From Gelidibacter algens (GTDB lineage Bacteria > Bacteroidota > Bacteroidia > Flavobacteriales > Flavobacteriaceae), in assembly GCF_001678675.1 (NCBI RefSeq), contig NZ_LZRN01000007.1, positions 62,001-126,000 on the forward strand: 64,000 nucleotides of DNA, in the 5' to 3' direction. This document shows positions 45,682 to 55,565 of the stretch, in pieces. A program made the position numbers and the translations under genes. Position 1 is the first letter of the stretch. The number at the start of each line of letters is the position of its first letter. Under the pieces are notes generated by a model that worked only from the letters and a program-made list of their open reading frames with translations, had not been told where the DNA came from and ran no database searches.

Positions 45682-46314
45682 ATGCTTAAGTTTTTACACA
45701 CTATTTTTAAATCATCAAAGCGCTCAACACAAGTTGAAGAAAACTCTATGAAAAAATATCTCATTGTAGGTCTAGGCAATATTGGCAGTGATTATGAAAA
45801 TACGAGGCACAATATTGGTTTTAAAATCTTGGATCATTTTGCTAAAAAGGAAAGTTTAACTTTTGAGACCCTAAAACTGGGAGACGTCACCGTCTATAAA
45901 TTTAAAGGACGCCAATTCATCTTTTTGAAGCCCAGTACGTATATGAATTTAAGTGGAAAGGCCATCCTATATTGGTTGAACAAAGAGAATGTGCCTTTAG
46001 AAAATTTAATGATCATAACTGATGATTTGAATTTGCCATTTGGCACTATTCGTCTCAAAACAAAAGGCAGTGCTGGTGGCCACAATGGTTTAAAGGATAC
46101 CCAAGACAAATTACAAACTAATACGTACAATCGCTTTAGATTTGGAATTAGTGATGCTTTCAGTACAGGCAGACAGGTAGATTATGTTTTGGGGGAATGG
46201 ACGCCAGAAGAAGAAGCTAAATTAACAGAACGTCTGGATAAATCTATAGAGCTTATTAAGTCCTTTGGAACTGCTGGGATAAATATCACCATGAATACAT
46301 TTAATGGACAGTGA
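45682..46314 (+). CDS. pth: Peptidyl-tRNA hydrolase
   Basis: 210 residues from the ATG at 45682. The core begins at MKKYLIVGLGNIG, and the catalytic motifs are NTRHNIGF (His), FLKPSTYMNLSGKA and GSAGGHNGLKD. It frees tRNA from prematurely released peptidyl-tRNA. About 22 residues (MLKFLHTIFKSSKRS...) precede the usual start; such extensions occur in flavobacterial homologues. The internal ATG at 45748 is the alternative. A longer frame would begin at a TTG at 45649 and is less likely. Confidence 0.94.
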   Translation: MLKFLHTIFKSSKRSTQVEENSMKKYLIVGLGNIGSDYENTRHNIGFKILDHFAKKESLTFETLKLGDVTVYKFKGRQFIFLKPSTYMNLSGKAILYWLNKENVPLENLMIITDDLNLPFGTIRLKTKGSAGGHNGLKDTQDKLQTNTYNRFRFGISDAFSTGRQVDYVLGEWTPEEEAKLTERLDKSIELIKSFGTAGINITMNTFNGQ

Positions 46315-46338
46315 ATTTGAGATGTGATTGTTACAAAT

Positions 46339-46372
46339 AAAAAAAGCATCAAAGTGTTTTGATGCATTTTTT
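46339..46372. terminator. Bidirectional terminator between convergent genes
   Basis: GCATCAAA / TTTGATGC stem (46346-46365) flanked by A- and T-runs on both sides. It lies between the pth stop and the convergent MORN gene. Confidence 0.8.
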
Positions 46373-46389
46373 ATGTTTTAGTTTAAGAA

Positions 46390-46747
46390 TTATTCCTGGA
46401 AAGCGACGGATGATGTATTGGACCATTCATTTACACTCGCAATGGCATTACTTGTATAATCTACTTCTTTAAGAATTTTATCTGTCCAATAGAACCATTT
46501 GCCAACTTTTTTTCCTTGATCATAAGTGGCGGAAACTGTCTTGGTGCCGTTAATATTAAAACTTAACCATTCTCCTTGTAATTTTCCATCTTTGGTATAC
46601 GATCCAGTTTGACTGACTTCTCCATTGTCATGATAGTAGACCACATCAATAAGATTTGTAGATTTATTCAGTTCTAAAGATCGCTCTTTTTGTGCAAAGG
46701 TTAGAGTTGTGAAAAAAAATGATTGAAATAAGGGCTATATTTTTCAT
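46390..46747 (-). CDS. Small exported MORN-repeat protein, signal peptide split by a frameshift
   Basis: The visible frame gives 84 residues (MVYYHDNGEVSQTG...GKWFYWTDK) containing three MORN-type repeats. An ATG at 46747 opens a signal peptide (MKNIALISIIFF) that runs out of frame after an A8 run on the plus strand (46712-46719, T8 on the coding strand). With seven T the protein reads on as FFTTLTFAQKERSLELNKS and joins the MORN frame exactly, giving 118 residues. It is a small relative of the giant MORN protein at 33.6 kb. The indel may be a sequencing error. Confidence 0.7.
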
Positions 46748-47037
46748 GTGAATATTTTATTAAGTTAATACTGACATAACAAATATAATGAAAAATTTAC
46801 ATTAATTACATGTTTAAGTAACATTAAATTAACATTGTAGAGGTAATCAATTGATATTCATTAAATTATAGAGTATTAAAACTATTTATTTGGGCATCAA
46901 TAGTTGTTAGACTTCAATATAAAATCGGTCAAAAGTGAAGCTTTAAGGTAGATTAGTCTCCTTAGAACATAACCTTTTGATAACATTGTGTTCAATTTAA
47001 AAGATGAAATTTGTGCCTTGAATTATATTCGATTTTG
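46748..47037. other. Intergenic, AT-rich
   Basis: 290 bases between divergent genes. No convincing frame or hairpin. A weak TTG-N17-GAAATTTG near 46986-47013 is the nearest thing to a promoter for the permease. Confidence 0.4.
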
Positions 47038-49356
47038 ATGGAAAATATTTACTTATACATGATTATTGCCCTTGCCATTTTAGCTGTTGCTGATTTGGTA
47101 GTAGGGGTCAGTAACGATGCGGTTAATTTTTTAAACTCTGCTCTTGGTTCTAAAGCAGTTTCTTTCAGAACTATCATGATTGTAGCAAGTCTTGGTATCG
47201 CCATTGGAGCCATATTTTCCAGTGGGATGATGGAGGTTGCCCGAAAGGGTATTTTTAATCCAGGAGAATTTATGTTTAGCGAGATCATGATTATTTTCAT
47301 GGCCGTAATGATTACAGATATTTTGTTGTTGGATTTTTTCAACTCCATAGGATTGCCAACGTCCACTACGGTTTCTATCGTATTTGAGTTGCTTGGCGCG
47401 TCAGTGGCAATGACCCTGATCAAAATCAGTCATAGTGGTGGTGATTTAGCTGACGTGATGAACTATATCAACACCTCAAAAGTCTCAGAAATTATTTTTG
47501 GAATATTGCTCTCAGTAGTTATAGCATTTACAATAGGTGCATTTGTGCAATGGGTTGCAAGATTGCTTCTTTCTTATGATTTTGAAAGGAAAGCCAATTG
47601 GGTAGGAGCCTTATTTGGAGGCATCGCTTTAACGTCCATAACCTATTTTATTTTTATCAAAGGGATTGGTGGTACCAATATGGCCAACCAAAGTTATGAC
47701 CTCATTGGTGGTGAAACTATAAAGGATTTTTTAGAGCATCAAGCGCTGTATATTGCGTCTGCCAGTTTTGTATTTTGGATTGTATTATCCTTTGTTCTGA
47801 TAAAATTCTTGAAGACCAATATTTATAAAATGGTCATCTTGGTGGGTACTTTTGCATTAGCATTGGCTTTTGCAGGTAATGATTTGGTCAATTTTATTGG
47901 GCCTTCAATGGGTGCGTTTCAGGCCTATTCTGATTTTACCAATCCGGCCATCAACACGCTCGGTTTATCAGCTTCAGAGTTTCCAATGGCTAGTTTAAGT
48001 GAAAAAGCATCCACCCCAACATTGCTTTTATTGTTGGCAGGCATTGTTATGGTGCTGACCTTATGGTTTTCTTCAAAAGCCAAAAATGTTGTAAAAACAT
48101 CGATTGATTTAGCAAGCCAAGGAGAAACTAAGGAACGCTTTCAACCAAACTTTTTGTCTCGAAACTTTGTTAGAGCAGCAATGGGAATGTCTCAACTTTC
48201 CTCATACATATTACCAAAATCATGGGTAGCGAAAATTGATAAACAGTTTGAAGCCCCTGTTATTAAACTATCTAGAGACAAAGTGCATGAGTTGCCCTCT
48301 TTTGATTTGGTAAGAGCTGCAGTAAACCTTATGGTAGCTGCTGTATTAATTGCAATTGCAACGTCTTACAAATTACCGCTATCTACAACATACGTCACGT
48401 TTATGGTAGCCATGGGATCTTCTTTAGCGGATAGGGCTTGGGGAGCAGAAAGTGCGGTGTATAGAGTGGCAGGTGTTGTCAATGTTATTGGAGGTTGGTT
48501 TTTTACCGCCTTTAGTGCGTTTTTTGCTGCCGCCTTAGTTGCCTATTTGCTTAACTTGAACATTAGTATCATGTTTCCAATCTTGCTGTTGGTCGCTTTT
48601 GGCTTGCTCGTGAAAAGTTCACTTGCACACAGTAAAAAATTAAAAGAAACGAAAGCTGAGGATCATTTGAGCAAAACTGAGAGTAGCTCTGTTCAGGGCG
48701 TTATCCACGAGAGCGCCAAAAATATTGCCAATGTCGTGAAACGTGGCAACAAAATTTTTACTAATGCCATTAATGGTTTAGCGTTGCAAGACCTCTCATT
48801 GCTGAAGAAAAATAAAAAGCAAGTGCGTAAACTTTCTGATGAGGTTGATGAACTGCGAGACAATATCTTTTATTTTATCAAAAATTTGGACGATTCGAGT
48901 GTAGGTGCCAGTAATTTTTACATCAATATCTTAGGGTATCTTCAAGATATGACGCAATCTTTGGAGTACATCTCTAAAGTGAGTCACAAACACATCCACA
49001 ACAATCACAAAAAATTAAAGTTCAGTCAAATAAAAGAACTTAAGGAAGTGGATGAGCGTTTTGAGCGTTTGTTCAACAACACAAGAAATGCTTTTGAATC
49101 ACACTCTTTTGAAGAAATCGGAATCATCTTAGGTAGAAAAAAGGAAATTATAAGTCTTGTTACAGATAAAATCCAAAAGCAAGTAGAACGTACGCGAACT
49201 GAAGAGTCAAGTCCTAAAAATACAACATTGTATTTTAGTATCTTATTGGAAACTAAAGATTTGCTTACGGCAACGATGAATCTTTTGGAAGAATATTATC
49301 TGGCGCATGACAGCTCTGTTGAGCCGTTACCTTTTCCAGAGAAGCCTAATAAATAG
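47038..49356 (+). CDS. PiT-family inorganic phosphate permease with C-terminal PhoU-like domain
   Basis: 772 residues from the ATG at 47038 (MENIYLYMIIALAILAVADL); the longer frame starts at a TTG and adds nine residues. The two PiT signatures are seen as VVGVSNDAVNFLNSALGSKA and FAGNDLVNFIGPSMGAFQAY, within about ten membrane spans. From about residue 560 the protein is cytoplasmic and helical with many heptads (KKQVRKLSDEVDELRDNIFYFI), as in PhoU. The fusion is common in Bacteroidota. It takes up phosphate using an ion gradient, and the PhoU-like tail may regulate it. It stands alone, with a terminator right behind. Confidence 0.93.
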   Translation: MENIYLYMIIALAILAVADLVVGVSNDAVNFLNSALGSKAVSFRTIMIVASLGIAIGAIFSSGMMEVARKGIFNPGEFMFSEIMIIFMAVMITDILLLDFFNSIGLPTSTTVSIVFELLGASVAMTLIKISHSGGDLADVMNYINTSKVSEIIFGILLSVVIAFTIGAFVQWVARLLLSYDFERKANWVGALFGGIALTSITYFIFIKGIGGTNMANQSYDLIGGETIKDFLEHQALYIASASFVFWIVLSFVLIKFLKTNIYKMVILVGTFALALAFAGNDLVNFIGPSMGAFQAYSDFTNPAINTLGLSASEFPMASLSEKASTPTLLLLLAGIVMVLTLWFSSKAKNVVKTSIDLASQGETKERFQPNFLSRNFVRAAMGMSQLSSYILPKSWVAKIDKQFEAPVIKLSRDKVHELPSFDLVRAAVNLMVAAVLIAIATSYKLPLSTTYVTFMVAMGSSLADRAWGAESAVYRVAGVVNVIGGWFFTAFSAFFAAALVAYLLNLNISIMFPILLLVAFGLLVKSSLAHSKKLKETKAEDHLSKTESSSVQGVIHESAKNIANVVKRGNKIFTNAINGLALQDLSLLKKNKKQVRKLSDEVDELRDNIFYFIKNLDDSSVGASNFYINILGYLQDMTQSLEYISKVSHKHIHNNHKKLKFSQIKELKEVDERFERLFNNTRNAFESHSFEEIGIILGRKKEIISLVTDKIQKQVERTRTEESSPKNTTLYFSILLETKDLLTATMNLLEEYYLAHDSSVEPLPFPEKPNK

Positions 49357-49380
49357 AAGCTTGCTGAGTTGCTTAATTTT

Positions 49381-49420
49381 AAAAACCCTTAGTTGATATT
49401 GACATCTTCTAAGGGTTTTT
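49381..49420 (+). terminator. Terminator of the phosphate permease gene
   Basis: AAAAACCCTTAG / CTAAGGGTTTTT stem with a 16-base loop and six T, 24 bases after the stop. Confidence 0.8.
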
Positions 49421-49464
49421 TATGACCATCGCAGTGTTGCCAATCGCTTCATCAATGGACAGAA

Positions 49465-49498
49465 AAAAGGCTAAACAAACAAAGTCATTTAGCCTTTT
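49465..49498 (-). terminator. Terminator of the efflux operon
   Basis: AAAAGGCTAAA / TTTAGCCTTTT stem with a 12-base loop. On the minus strand it is followed by a run of T, 22 bases after the RND gene stop. Confidence 0.8.
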
Positions 49499-49519
49499 AA
49501 TACTATCTGTTATTGCAAG

Positions 49520-52500
49520 TTATTCTGCAAGTTCTTGGTCTAATTCTTCGTTGACCGATTTTACTTTTGAGCGCAACCACATTTTAAATTTGGCAACCAA
49601 AAAGAATAAGATCGGTACGACTATTAAAGTCAGGAATGTAGCAATAAACAATCCATAAATCACGGTCCAAGCCAATGGGCCCCAAAACACCACGTTGTCT
49701 CCACCCATATAAATATTGGCGTCAAAATCTTTAAACAAGGTAAAGAAGTTAATGTTTAAACCAATAGCCAACGGAATTAAACCTAAAATTGTGGTTATGG
49801 CTGTCAATAGTACAGGACGCAAACGTGCTTTTCCTGCTTTGACGATGCTTTCAAAAAGGTCTTCGGTCTCTAAATAATCGGATTTTTCAAGCCCCAGTTC
49901 ATACTTTTTTCGTTCGATGAGCAGTTCAGCATAATCCAAAAGTACCACCCCGTTGTTGACCACAATTCCGGCCAAGGAAATAATCCCAACCATAGTCATC
50001 ATAATCACAAAGGCACTTCCGGTAATCACAATGCCTCCAAACACACCAATAAAACTTAAAAAGATAGCCAACATAATAATGGCTGGTTTTGAAATTGAGT
50101 TAAATTGAAAAATCAAAATAAAGAAAATCAATCCGAGACCTGTAAAAAAGGCACCCATCAAAAAGGCCATTTGCTTATTTTGTTCCTCAATCTGTCCCGT
50201 GTAATCAATTTTGATGTTCTCTGGCAAGCCTTCATAGCTTCTCATTTCATTTTGAATTTGTGACACTATTGCCCCAGCATCTGTATAACCAGGAGCTAAT
50301 GCAGAATAGACTGTAACCACACGGTTGGTGCCCTTATGTTTTATGGCACTAAACCCAGAGTTATTTTCGTATTTGATAAGCGTCGATAAAGGAATATTCT
50401 TGATCTGACCTTTATTATCCCTAAACGTAATGTTCTGATTGAATAACGCACTCGTGCTGTAACGGTTTTCTTCATTGAAACGGACGTAAATATCAAAATC
50501 ATCACCGTCTTCCTTGTAAATGCCGGCTTTAGAGCCAAAGATCGAATTGCGCAACTGTTGTCCCACTTGGGAAGAGCTCACGCCAAGTTCTCCAGCTTTT
50601 TCACGATCGACGGTAACACGCATGGTGGGTTTATCTTTATTGACGTCAATTTTTAGCTCATCAATACCGGCAACATTTTTGGTATTGATAAATTCGCGCA
50701 TGTTTTCAGCAGTCGTGATCAGTTGATCGTAGTCATCACCTTCAATTTCAATGTTAATAGGTGATCCTGCCGGGGGTCCATTGGCATCTTTTTCTACAGA
50801 GATCAAAACCCCAGGATAAATACCCACTAAAGCTTCCTGTACTTTTTGGCGCAACAATTCGCTATCAGCACCTTTTCGGTATTTATACTCACGCATAGAA
50901 GCCGTGATTTTTGCTTTGTGTGGCATTTCGGCAGCAGATCCCATATCTGCTTGTGGATTTCCAGCACCTTCGCCAACTTGAGAAACCGCACTTTCTACCA
51001 AAAAGTTAAAGTCGCCGTCTTTATATTCACTGTCATTGATCACATTATATACACGCTTTTCAATTTGTTTGGTAATCGCATTGGTTTTTTCAATGGCTGT
51101 ACCTTGTGGGTATTCAATGTAGACAATAATTTGATTTGGCTTATTGTCTGGGAAAAACTCGACTTTTGTTCGTTGGGAAGATAGAGAGGCGCCAAATGCC
51201 ACAAATGCCAAAATCAACAACACAAAAGTCCCAATGCTCAGCACATAGGGCATTTTGCCTGAAAGCGATCGGCGCAGTTGACGCTCATACCAGTTTTCCA
51301 ATTTAACAAGCGTATAATTTTGAAAATTGTTGGCCCACCTTCTTAGGAAAAAACGATAGACCCAAAGCATGATGGCCGTAATAATCATAATGGTCCCAAG
51401 TGCGCGATATTCTCCCGCTACAAAAAAGACAATCAGTCCCAGAACCGCCATGACACTTGTCGTGATGATGATACGTTTTAATGGCATGTTTTTATCTTCA
51501 ATACTCATGAATTGCGACACCAAAACGGAGTTGAAAAATATGGCCACAAATAGTGATGATCCCAAAACGACAGATAAGGTTATCGGTAAAATCATCATAA
51601 ATTCGCCCATGATGCCTGGCCATAATCCTAAAGGGATAAAAGCGGCAACCGTTGTGGCTGTTGAAATGATAATAGGGAAGGCAATCTCACCAATCCCTTT
51701 TTTTGCAGCTTCCAAACGGCTCATACCTTCTTCGTCCATAAGACGATATACGTTTTCAACTACAACAATTCCGTTGTCAACCAACATCCCGAGGCCCATA
51801 ATCAACCCGAAAAGCACCATAGTATTTAAACTCTGGCCCAGAAAATCCAAGATCATTAAAGACATGAACATAGACATAGGTATCGCAAACCCAACAAAAA
51901 TGGCATTTTTGAAACCTAAAAAGAACATTAAGACAGTTACTACCAAGATCACCCCAAAAATGATATTGTTGACCAAATCATCAACCTGACCAATGGTTAC
52001 GGAAGATTGATCATTGGCTATGGTAATTTTAAGATCAGGAGGGAAGACCTCTTTTTTTGCTTTCTCAACAATGGCTGTTATTTGTTCTACCGCTGCCACC
52101 ATGTTTTTTCCAGCACGTTTCTTAACATCCAACATCACAACGGGCTCTCCAAACTCACGCGCAAACGTGGTTTTATCTTCCTCATGGAACGTCACCGTTG
52201 CTACATCTTTGAGATAAATAGCATTGCCATCTTCTGACTTAACGACAAAGTTTTCCAATTCTTTAGGTGACGTGATTTCACCCAAAATACGGATGGTACG
52301 TCGTTGTCCACTAGCAATTAAATTTCCTGCAGACATAGTAACGTTTCCGCCCTTAATCGCACCAATGATGTCATTGAAATTAACTTCTGACGCCATCATT
52401 TTGTAGATGTCCACGGCTATTTCTACTTCTTTGTCCTGCGCCCCGCGAATGTCTGCTTTTTTGATTTCTTGGATGTCTTCAATTTCATCCTGAAGATATT

Positions 52501-53020
52501 CGGCAAATTCCTTGAGTTTTTCAACCGTGTAATCGCCGGAGATATTGATGTTAAGAATGGGCATTTCCTCTGAAAGGCTCAATTCAAAAACATCAGGCTT
52601 AACTTTGGCGTCATTAAATGTTGGCCAATCTTCACCAGCGGTTTCACTGTCTATTTCGTCCTTTACTTTTTGTTTAGCTTGTTCAACCGTGATATTTTCA
52701 TCAAATTCAACCACAACCATAGAAAAATCCTCTTGGGATGTTGAGGTGATGTCCACGACATTACTGACCGTTTTCAATTTATCCTCCAGCGGATCAGTAA
52801 TTAGTTTCTCAATGTCTTCTGCAGTGTTTCCAGGGAAAACAGAACTGACGTAAATTTTAGTTTCATTGACCTCTGGGAAACTTTCCCTTGGCATATTGAA
52901 AAACGCAGCAATACCCAAATAAAAAATTACGGCAATAAGCACATACATTGTGGTCTTATTGTTGATGGCCCATGAAGACAAACCAAATTCTTTGTCTACT
53001 TGCTTTTTCTTCTTAGTCAT
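49520..53020 (-). CDS. RND efflux pump inner-membrane permease (HAE1/AcrB-like)
   Basis: 1166 residues from the ATG at 53020; the longer frame uses a TTG. There are 12 spans with two large periplasmic loops. The proton-relay region in TM4 reads GMLVDNGIVVVENV, with one of the two classical aspartates replaced by Asn, a common variant in Bacteroidota pumps. An insertion of about 100 residues is visible around TM6-TM7. It is the drug/solvent-pumping subunit of a tripartite system with the adjacent MFP and TolC proteins. It overlaps the MFP gene by 8 bases. The substrate is unknown. Confidence 0.95.
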   Translation of the reverse strand: MTKKKKQVDKEFGLSSWAINNKTTMYVLIAVIFYLGIAAFFNMPRESFPEVNETKIYVSSVFPGNTAEDIEKLITDPLEDKLKTVSNVVDITSTSQEDFSMVVVEFDENITVEQAKQKVKDEIDSETAGEDWPTFNDAKVKPDVFELSLSEEMPILNINISGDYTVEKLKEFAEYLQDEIEDIQEIKKADIRGAQDKEVEIAVDIYKMMASEVNFNDIIGAIKGGNVTMSAGNLIASGQRRTIRILGEITSPKELENFVVKSEDGNAIYLKDVATVTFHEEDKTTFAREFGEPVVMLDVKKRAGKNMVAAVEQITAIVEKAKKEVFPPDLKITIANDQSSVTIGQVDDLVNNIIFGVILVVTVLMFFLGFKNAIFVGFAIPMSMFMSLMILDFLGQSLNTMVLFGLIMGLGMLVDNGIVVVENVYRLMDEEGMSRLEAAKKGIGEIAFPIIISTATTVAAFIPLGLWPGIMGEFMMILPITLSVVLGSSLFVAIFFNSVLVSQFMSIEDKNMPLKRIIITTSVMAVLGLIVFFVAGEYRALGTIMIITAIMLWVYRFFLRRWANNFQNYTLVKLENWYERQLRRSLSGKMPYVLSIGTFVLLILAFVAFGASLSSQRTKVEFFPDNKPNQIIVYIEYPQGTAIEKTNAITKQIEKRVYNVINDSEYKDGDFNFLVESAVSQVGEGAGNPQADMGSAAEMPHKAKITASMREYKYRKGADSELLRQKVQEALVGIYPGVLISVEKDANGPPAGSPINIEIEGDDYDQLITTAENMREFINTKNVAGIDELKIDVNKDKPTMRVTVDREKAGELGVSSSQVGQQLRNSIFGSKAGIYKEDGDDFDIYVRFNEENRYSTSALFNQNITFRDNKGQIKNIPLSTLIKYENNSGFSAIKHKGTNRVVTVYSALAPGYTDAGAIVSQIQNEMRSYEGLPENIKIDYTGQIEEQNKQMAFLMGAFFTGLGLIFFILIFQFNSISKPAIIMLAIFLSFIGVFGGIVITGSAFVIMMTMVGIISLAGIVVNNGVVLLDYAELLIERKKYELGLEKSDYLETEDLFESIVKAGKARLRPVLLTAITTILGLIPLAIGLNINFFTLFKDFDANIYMGGDNVVFWGPLAWTVIYGLFIATFLTLIVVPILFFLVAKFKMWLRSKVKSVNEELDQELAE

Positions 53021-54200
53021 TCTGTTTGTTGTCAATAGTTAATACTTCTACAGTTTGTCCATCTTTCACACTTCTGGCGCCTTCCTGAATGAGTTCTGCA
53101 TTGTTTTCTATGCCTTCTAAAACTTCAATTTCATCACCTTGTGTTCGTCCTGTTTTGATGATGACTCTTGATGCAGTACCTTGATTTTTGTCGTTTTTGT
53201 CCTTTATGATATATACATATTGTTCACCTTCAGCATTTTCAGAAATAATACTTTGAGGGATCAACAATGCATTTTCACTGGTATAATCGTTGATTTTTAG
53301 ACGTGCTGTTAAATTTGGCTTAATTTCTTTATCCTTGTTTGGGATGGCCACTTCAGCTTTAAATGTGCGGTTTGAAGGATTGATAACATTACTGGTTTGG
53401 CGCACCTTGGCCATAATGGTTTTGCCTAGTATTGGAAAATTGACTTCAACATCTTTTCCTTTCGTTATACTATTGACATAGCGCTCAGGAACTTCAGTTT
53501 CAATATACATCTCGTCTAAATTCACAATACGCATCAGTTGCGTTTGCCCGGCAGCAACAACGCTTCCTTGTTCTGTGATCACATCATCAATAGTACCTGA
53601 AAAAGGCGCTTTGATGATAGTTTTAGAGATTTGTTGCTCCAATTGGCTGACGGCTTTAGATTGTCCTTCATAGTTGGATTTTGCTTGAAGGAACTGAATT
53701 TCACTACCTATCTTTTGATCCCATAACCTTTTTTGACGCTCGAAAGTGGTTTTGGCTAAATCGGCTTGAATTTGTTGTTGTGCCAATTGTTGTGCCAATC
53801 CACCATCATCAATTTTACCTAAAGTTTGACCTTTGCTCACGCGCTGTCCTTCTTTTACATAAACATTGGTAAGAATGCCATTGTACTCTGGTGTGATGAC
53901 CATGAGGTTTTTGGTGGTGACATTACCTTGTAATTCCAATACGTGATTGAATTCTTCAGGATTTGCTTTAAAAGTGGTGATTAGCGGAATGTTTTTAGTG
54001 GTATCCAACACTGATATTTTTTCATCTAGTAACATGATTTTATCGTGAAGTACTTGTTGGTCATCTACCAGTTCTGCTCTTTTTTTTCTGATAGTTTCAA
54101 GGTTGTTACTTTCCAGTACCTTTTCTACGGTATTATTCTTGCCGTCTCCACAGGAAGTGATAAGAAAGGTCGTGATAAGAATTACAAATATATTTTTCAT
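53013..54200 (-). CDS. RND efflux periplasmic adaptor (membrane-fusion protein)
   Basis: 395 residues. It is a lipoprotein: MKNIFVILITTFLITSC gives the lipobox. The order is a coiled-coil hairpin (about 30-60 and 110-185, QQLAQQQIQADLAKTTFERQ), lipoyl halves (GILTNVYVKEGQRVSKGQTL and TIIKAPFSGTIDDVITEQGS), a beta-barrel and a membrane-proximal domain (TASRVIIKTGRTQGDEIEVLEG). It bridges the permease and TolC. It overlaps the permease gene and lies 3 bases after the tolC gene. Confidence 0.94.
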   Translation of the reverse strand: MKNIFVILITTFLITSCGDGKNNTVEKVLESNNLETIRKKRAELVDDQQVLHDKIMLLDEKISVLDTTKNIPLITTFKANPEEFNHVLELQGNVTTKNLMVITPEYNGILTNVYVKEGQRVSKGQTLGKIDDGGLAQQLAQQQIQADLAKTTFERQKRLWDQKIGSEIQFLQAKSNYEGQSKAVSQLEQQISKTIIKAPFSGTIDDVITEQGSVVAAGQTQLMRIVNLDEMYIETEVPERYVNSITKGKDVEVNFPILGKTIMAKVRQTSNVINPSNRTFKAEVAIPNKDKEIKPNLTARLKINDYTSENALLIPQSIISENAEGEQYVYIIKDKNDKNQGTASRVIIKTGRTQGDEIEVLEGIENNAELIQEGARSVKDGQTVEVLTIDNKQND

Positions 54201-54203
54201 ACT

Positions 54204-55565
54204 CTAAAGTTTCTTTTGGTTGTTTAATTGGACTGTGTTTAATGAAGTTTCTAACTCAGCTTTTGCCTTAATGACATCCAGCATGGCTTGTAAAAATTCT
54301 TGTTGTGCGCTGTACAATTGTGTTTGGGCCTGACGTAAATCAAAACTTGAAGAAATACCTTCAAAGAATTTGGTTTGGTTCTTTGCTTCAATACGCTCTG
54401 CAAGCATTAAATTCTGCTTTTTGTTGTCGTAGTCTTCTATGGCGAATTGATAATCGCTTTTAGCTGCAGTAATTTCAAATTGAATGGTTTGTTCCTTTTC
54501 AATAAGATCGATTTCAGCTTTTTGTAAATTTATTTCCGCTCGTTGGGTGGCGGCGCTTCGCATTCCGGAACTGAAAATTGGAATATTAAGGTTGAGACCA
54601 AATAAAGAGGATCCAAACCACATTTGCTCTTTTTTAGTGAACGTAAAATCATCGCTAAAAGCTGAATATCCGCCGTTGATGAAAGCATCGAGCGTTGGTA
54701 AAGCCTTGCTTTTTTCCAATTTCAATAAGAGTTCTTTTGTGACCTTATCATTTTCTGCAATTTGGTAATCGATAGTGTTTTCAACATTGGCCTCAGTTTC
54801 TAACAATTCTAAAGAAATGTTTTCTTTAGTGAGGCGTTCTAAATCATCGACTAAAATTGTTGGCCGATTGATATCCAACCCAAGGGTTATATTGAACATT
54901 TGATAGGCCAGAGTTTTCATTCTGGTCACATTGTTCAAATTACTTTCAACACCTGCAAGTGTAATTTGTAATTGCTCTACACTTTCTTCCTCTTCTAAAC
55001 CATTCTCAAAAATTTTGGTAGTTTCTTCAAGATTCTTTTGAAGAACCGCAAGATTGCGCTGTAGAATTTGAACACTTTCTTCAGCTAATAGAACATTGCC
55101 GTAAGCATTGATCACTCCTTTACGGACTTCTAAGTCTGTTTTAGTTTTGGCGTTTTCTGATATCTCCAAAAATACTTTGGCCGATTGAAGCGCTACAAGA
55201 TAAGAGCCATCAAACACCTTTTGAGATAAGGTAGCAGTGGCATTCATGCTTTGCTTGGTACCAAAAACGATTTCAGCAAACTCTCCAGGATTGCCGCCAA
55301 AAAATTCGGCAGGAATAACTTGCACCTGCTGTTTTAAAAAGTTTTGATAGTCTACTGCTGCGCTTACTTGAGGCAGTCCGGTTGCTGTAGTTTCCCATTT
55401 CTGGGCTTTGGCCGCCTCAATATCCAATTGCGCATTCATAGAATTACGGTTGTTTTGCAGGGCAAAATCAATGGCTTCCTGCAGGCTAAACCCTTTGGGT
55501 GCCTCTTGTGAGAATCCGACAAACGGAAGCAGGATCATTAAAATAATATAAAACTTAGTCGTCAT
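54204..55565 (-). CDS. TolC-family outer-membrane channel
   Basis: 453 residues with a signal peptide (FYIILMILLPFVGFSQ). Two OEP repeats (about 25-215 and 235-445) form the alpha-barrel/beta-barrel trimer; SSSFDLRQAQTQLYSAQQEF and a mirrored LQEAIDFALQNNRN show the repeat. It is the exit duct of the RND system. It overlaps the tetR gene by 11 bases, so regulator and pump are one operon. Confidence 0.94.
   Translation of the reverse strand: MTTKFYIILMILLPFVGFSQEAPKGFSLQEAIDFALQNNRNSMNAQLDIEAAKAQKWETTATGLPQVSAAVDYQNFLKQQVQVIPAEFFGGNPGEFAEIVFGTKQSMNATATLSQKVFDGSYLVALQSAKVFLEISENAKTKTDLEVRKGVINAYGNVLLAEESVQILQRNLAVLQKNLEETTKIFENGLEEEESVEQLQITLAGVESNLNNVTRMKTLAYQMFNITLGLDINRPTILVDDLERLTKENISLELLETEANVENTIDYQIAENDKVTKELLLKLEKSKALPTLDAFINGGYSAFSDDFTFTKKEQMWFGSSLFGLNLNIPIFSSGMRSAATQRAEINLQKAEIDLIEKEQTIQFEITAAKSDYQFAIEDYDNKKQNLMLAERIEAKNQTKFFEGISSSFDLRQAQTQLYSAQQEFLQAMLDVIKAKAELETSLNTVQLNNQKKL

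Noticed and set aside
51369-51989. 206-codon frame opposite the RND gene
   Set aside because: It is antisense to a strongly supported permease and its Met/Ile/Lys-rich composition is that of an antisense shadow.
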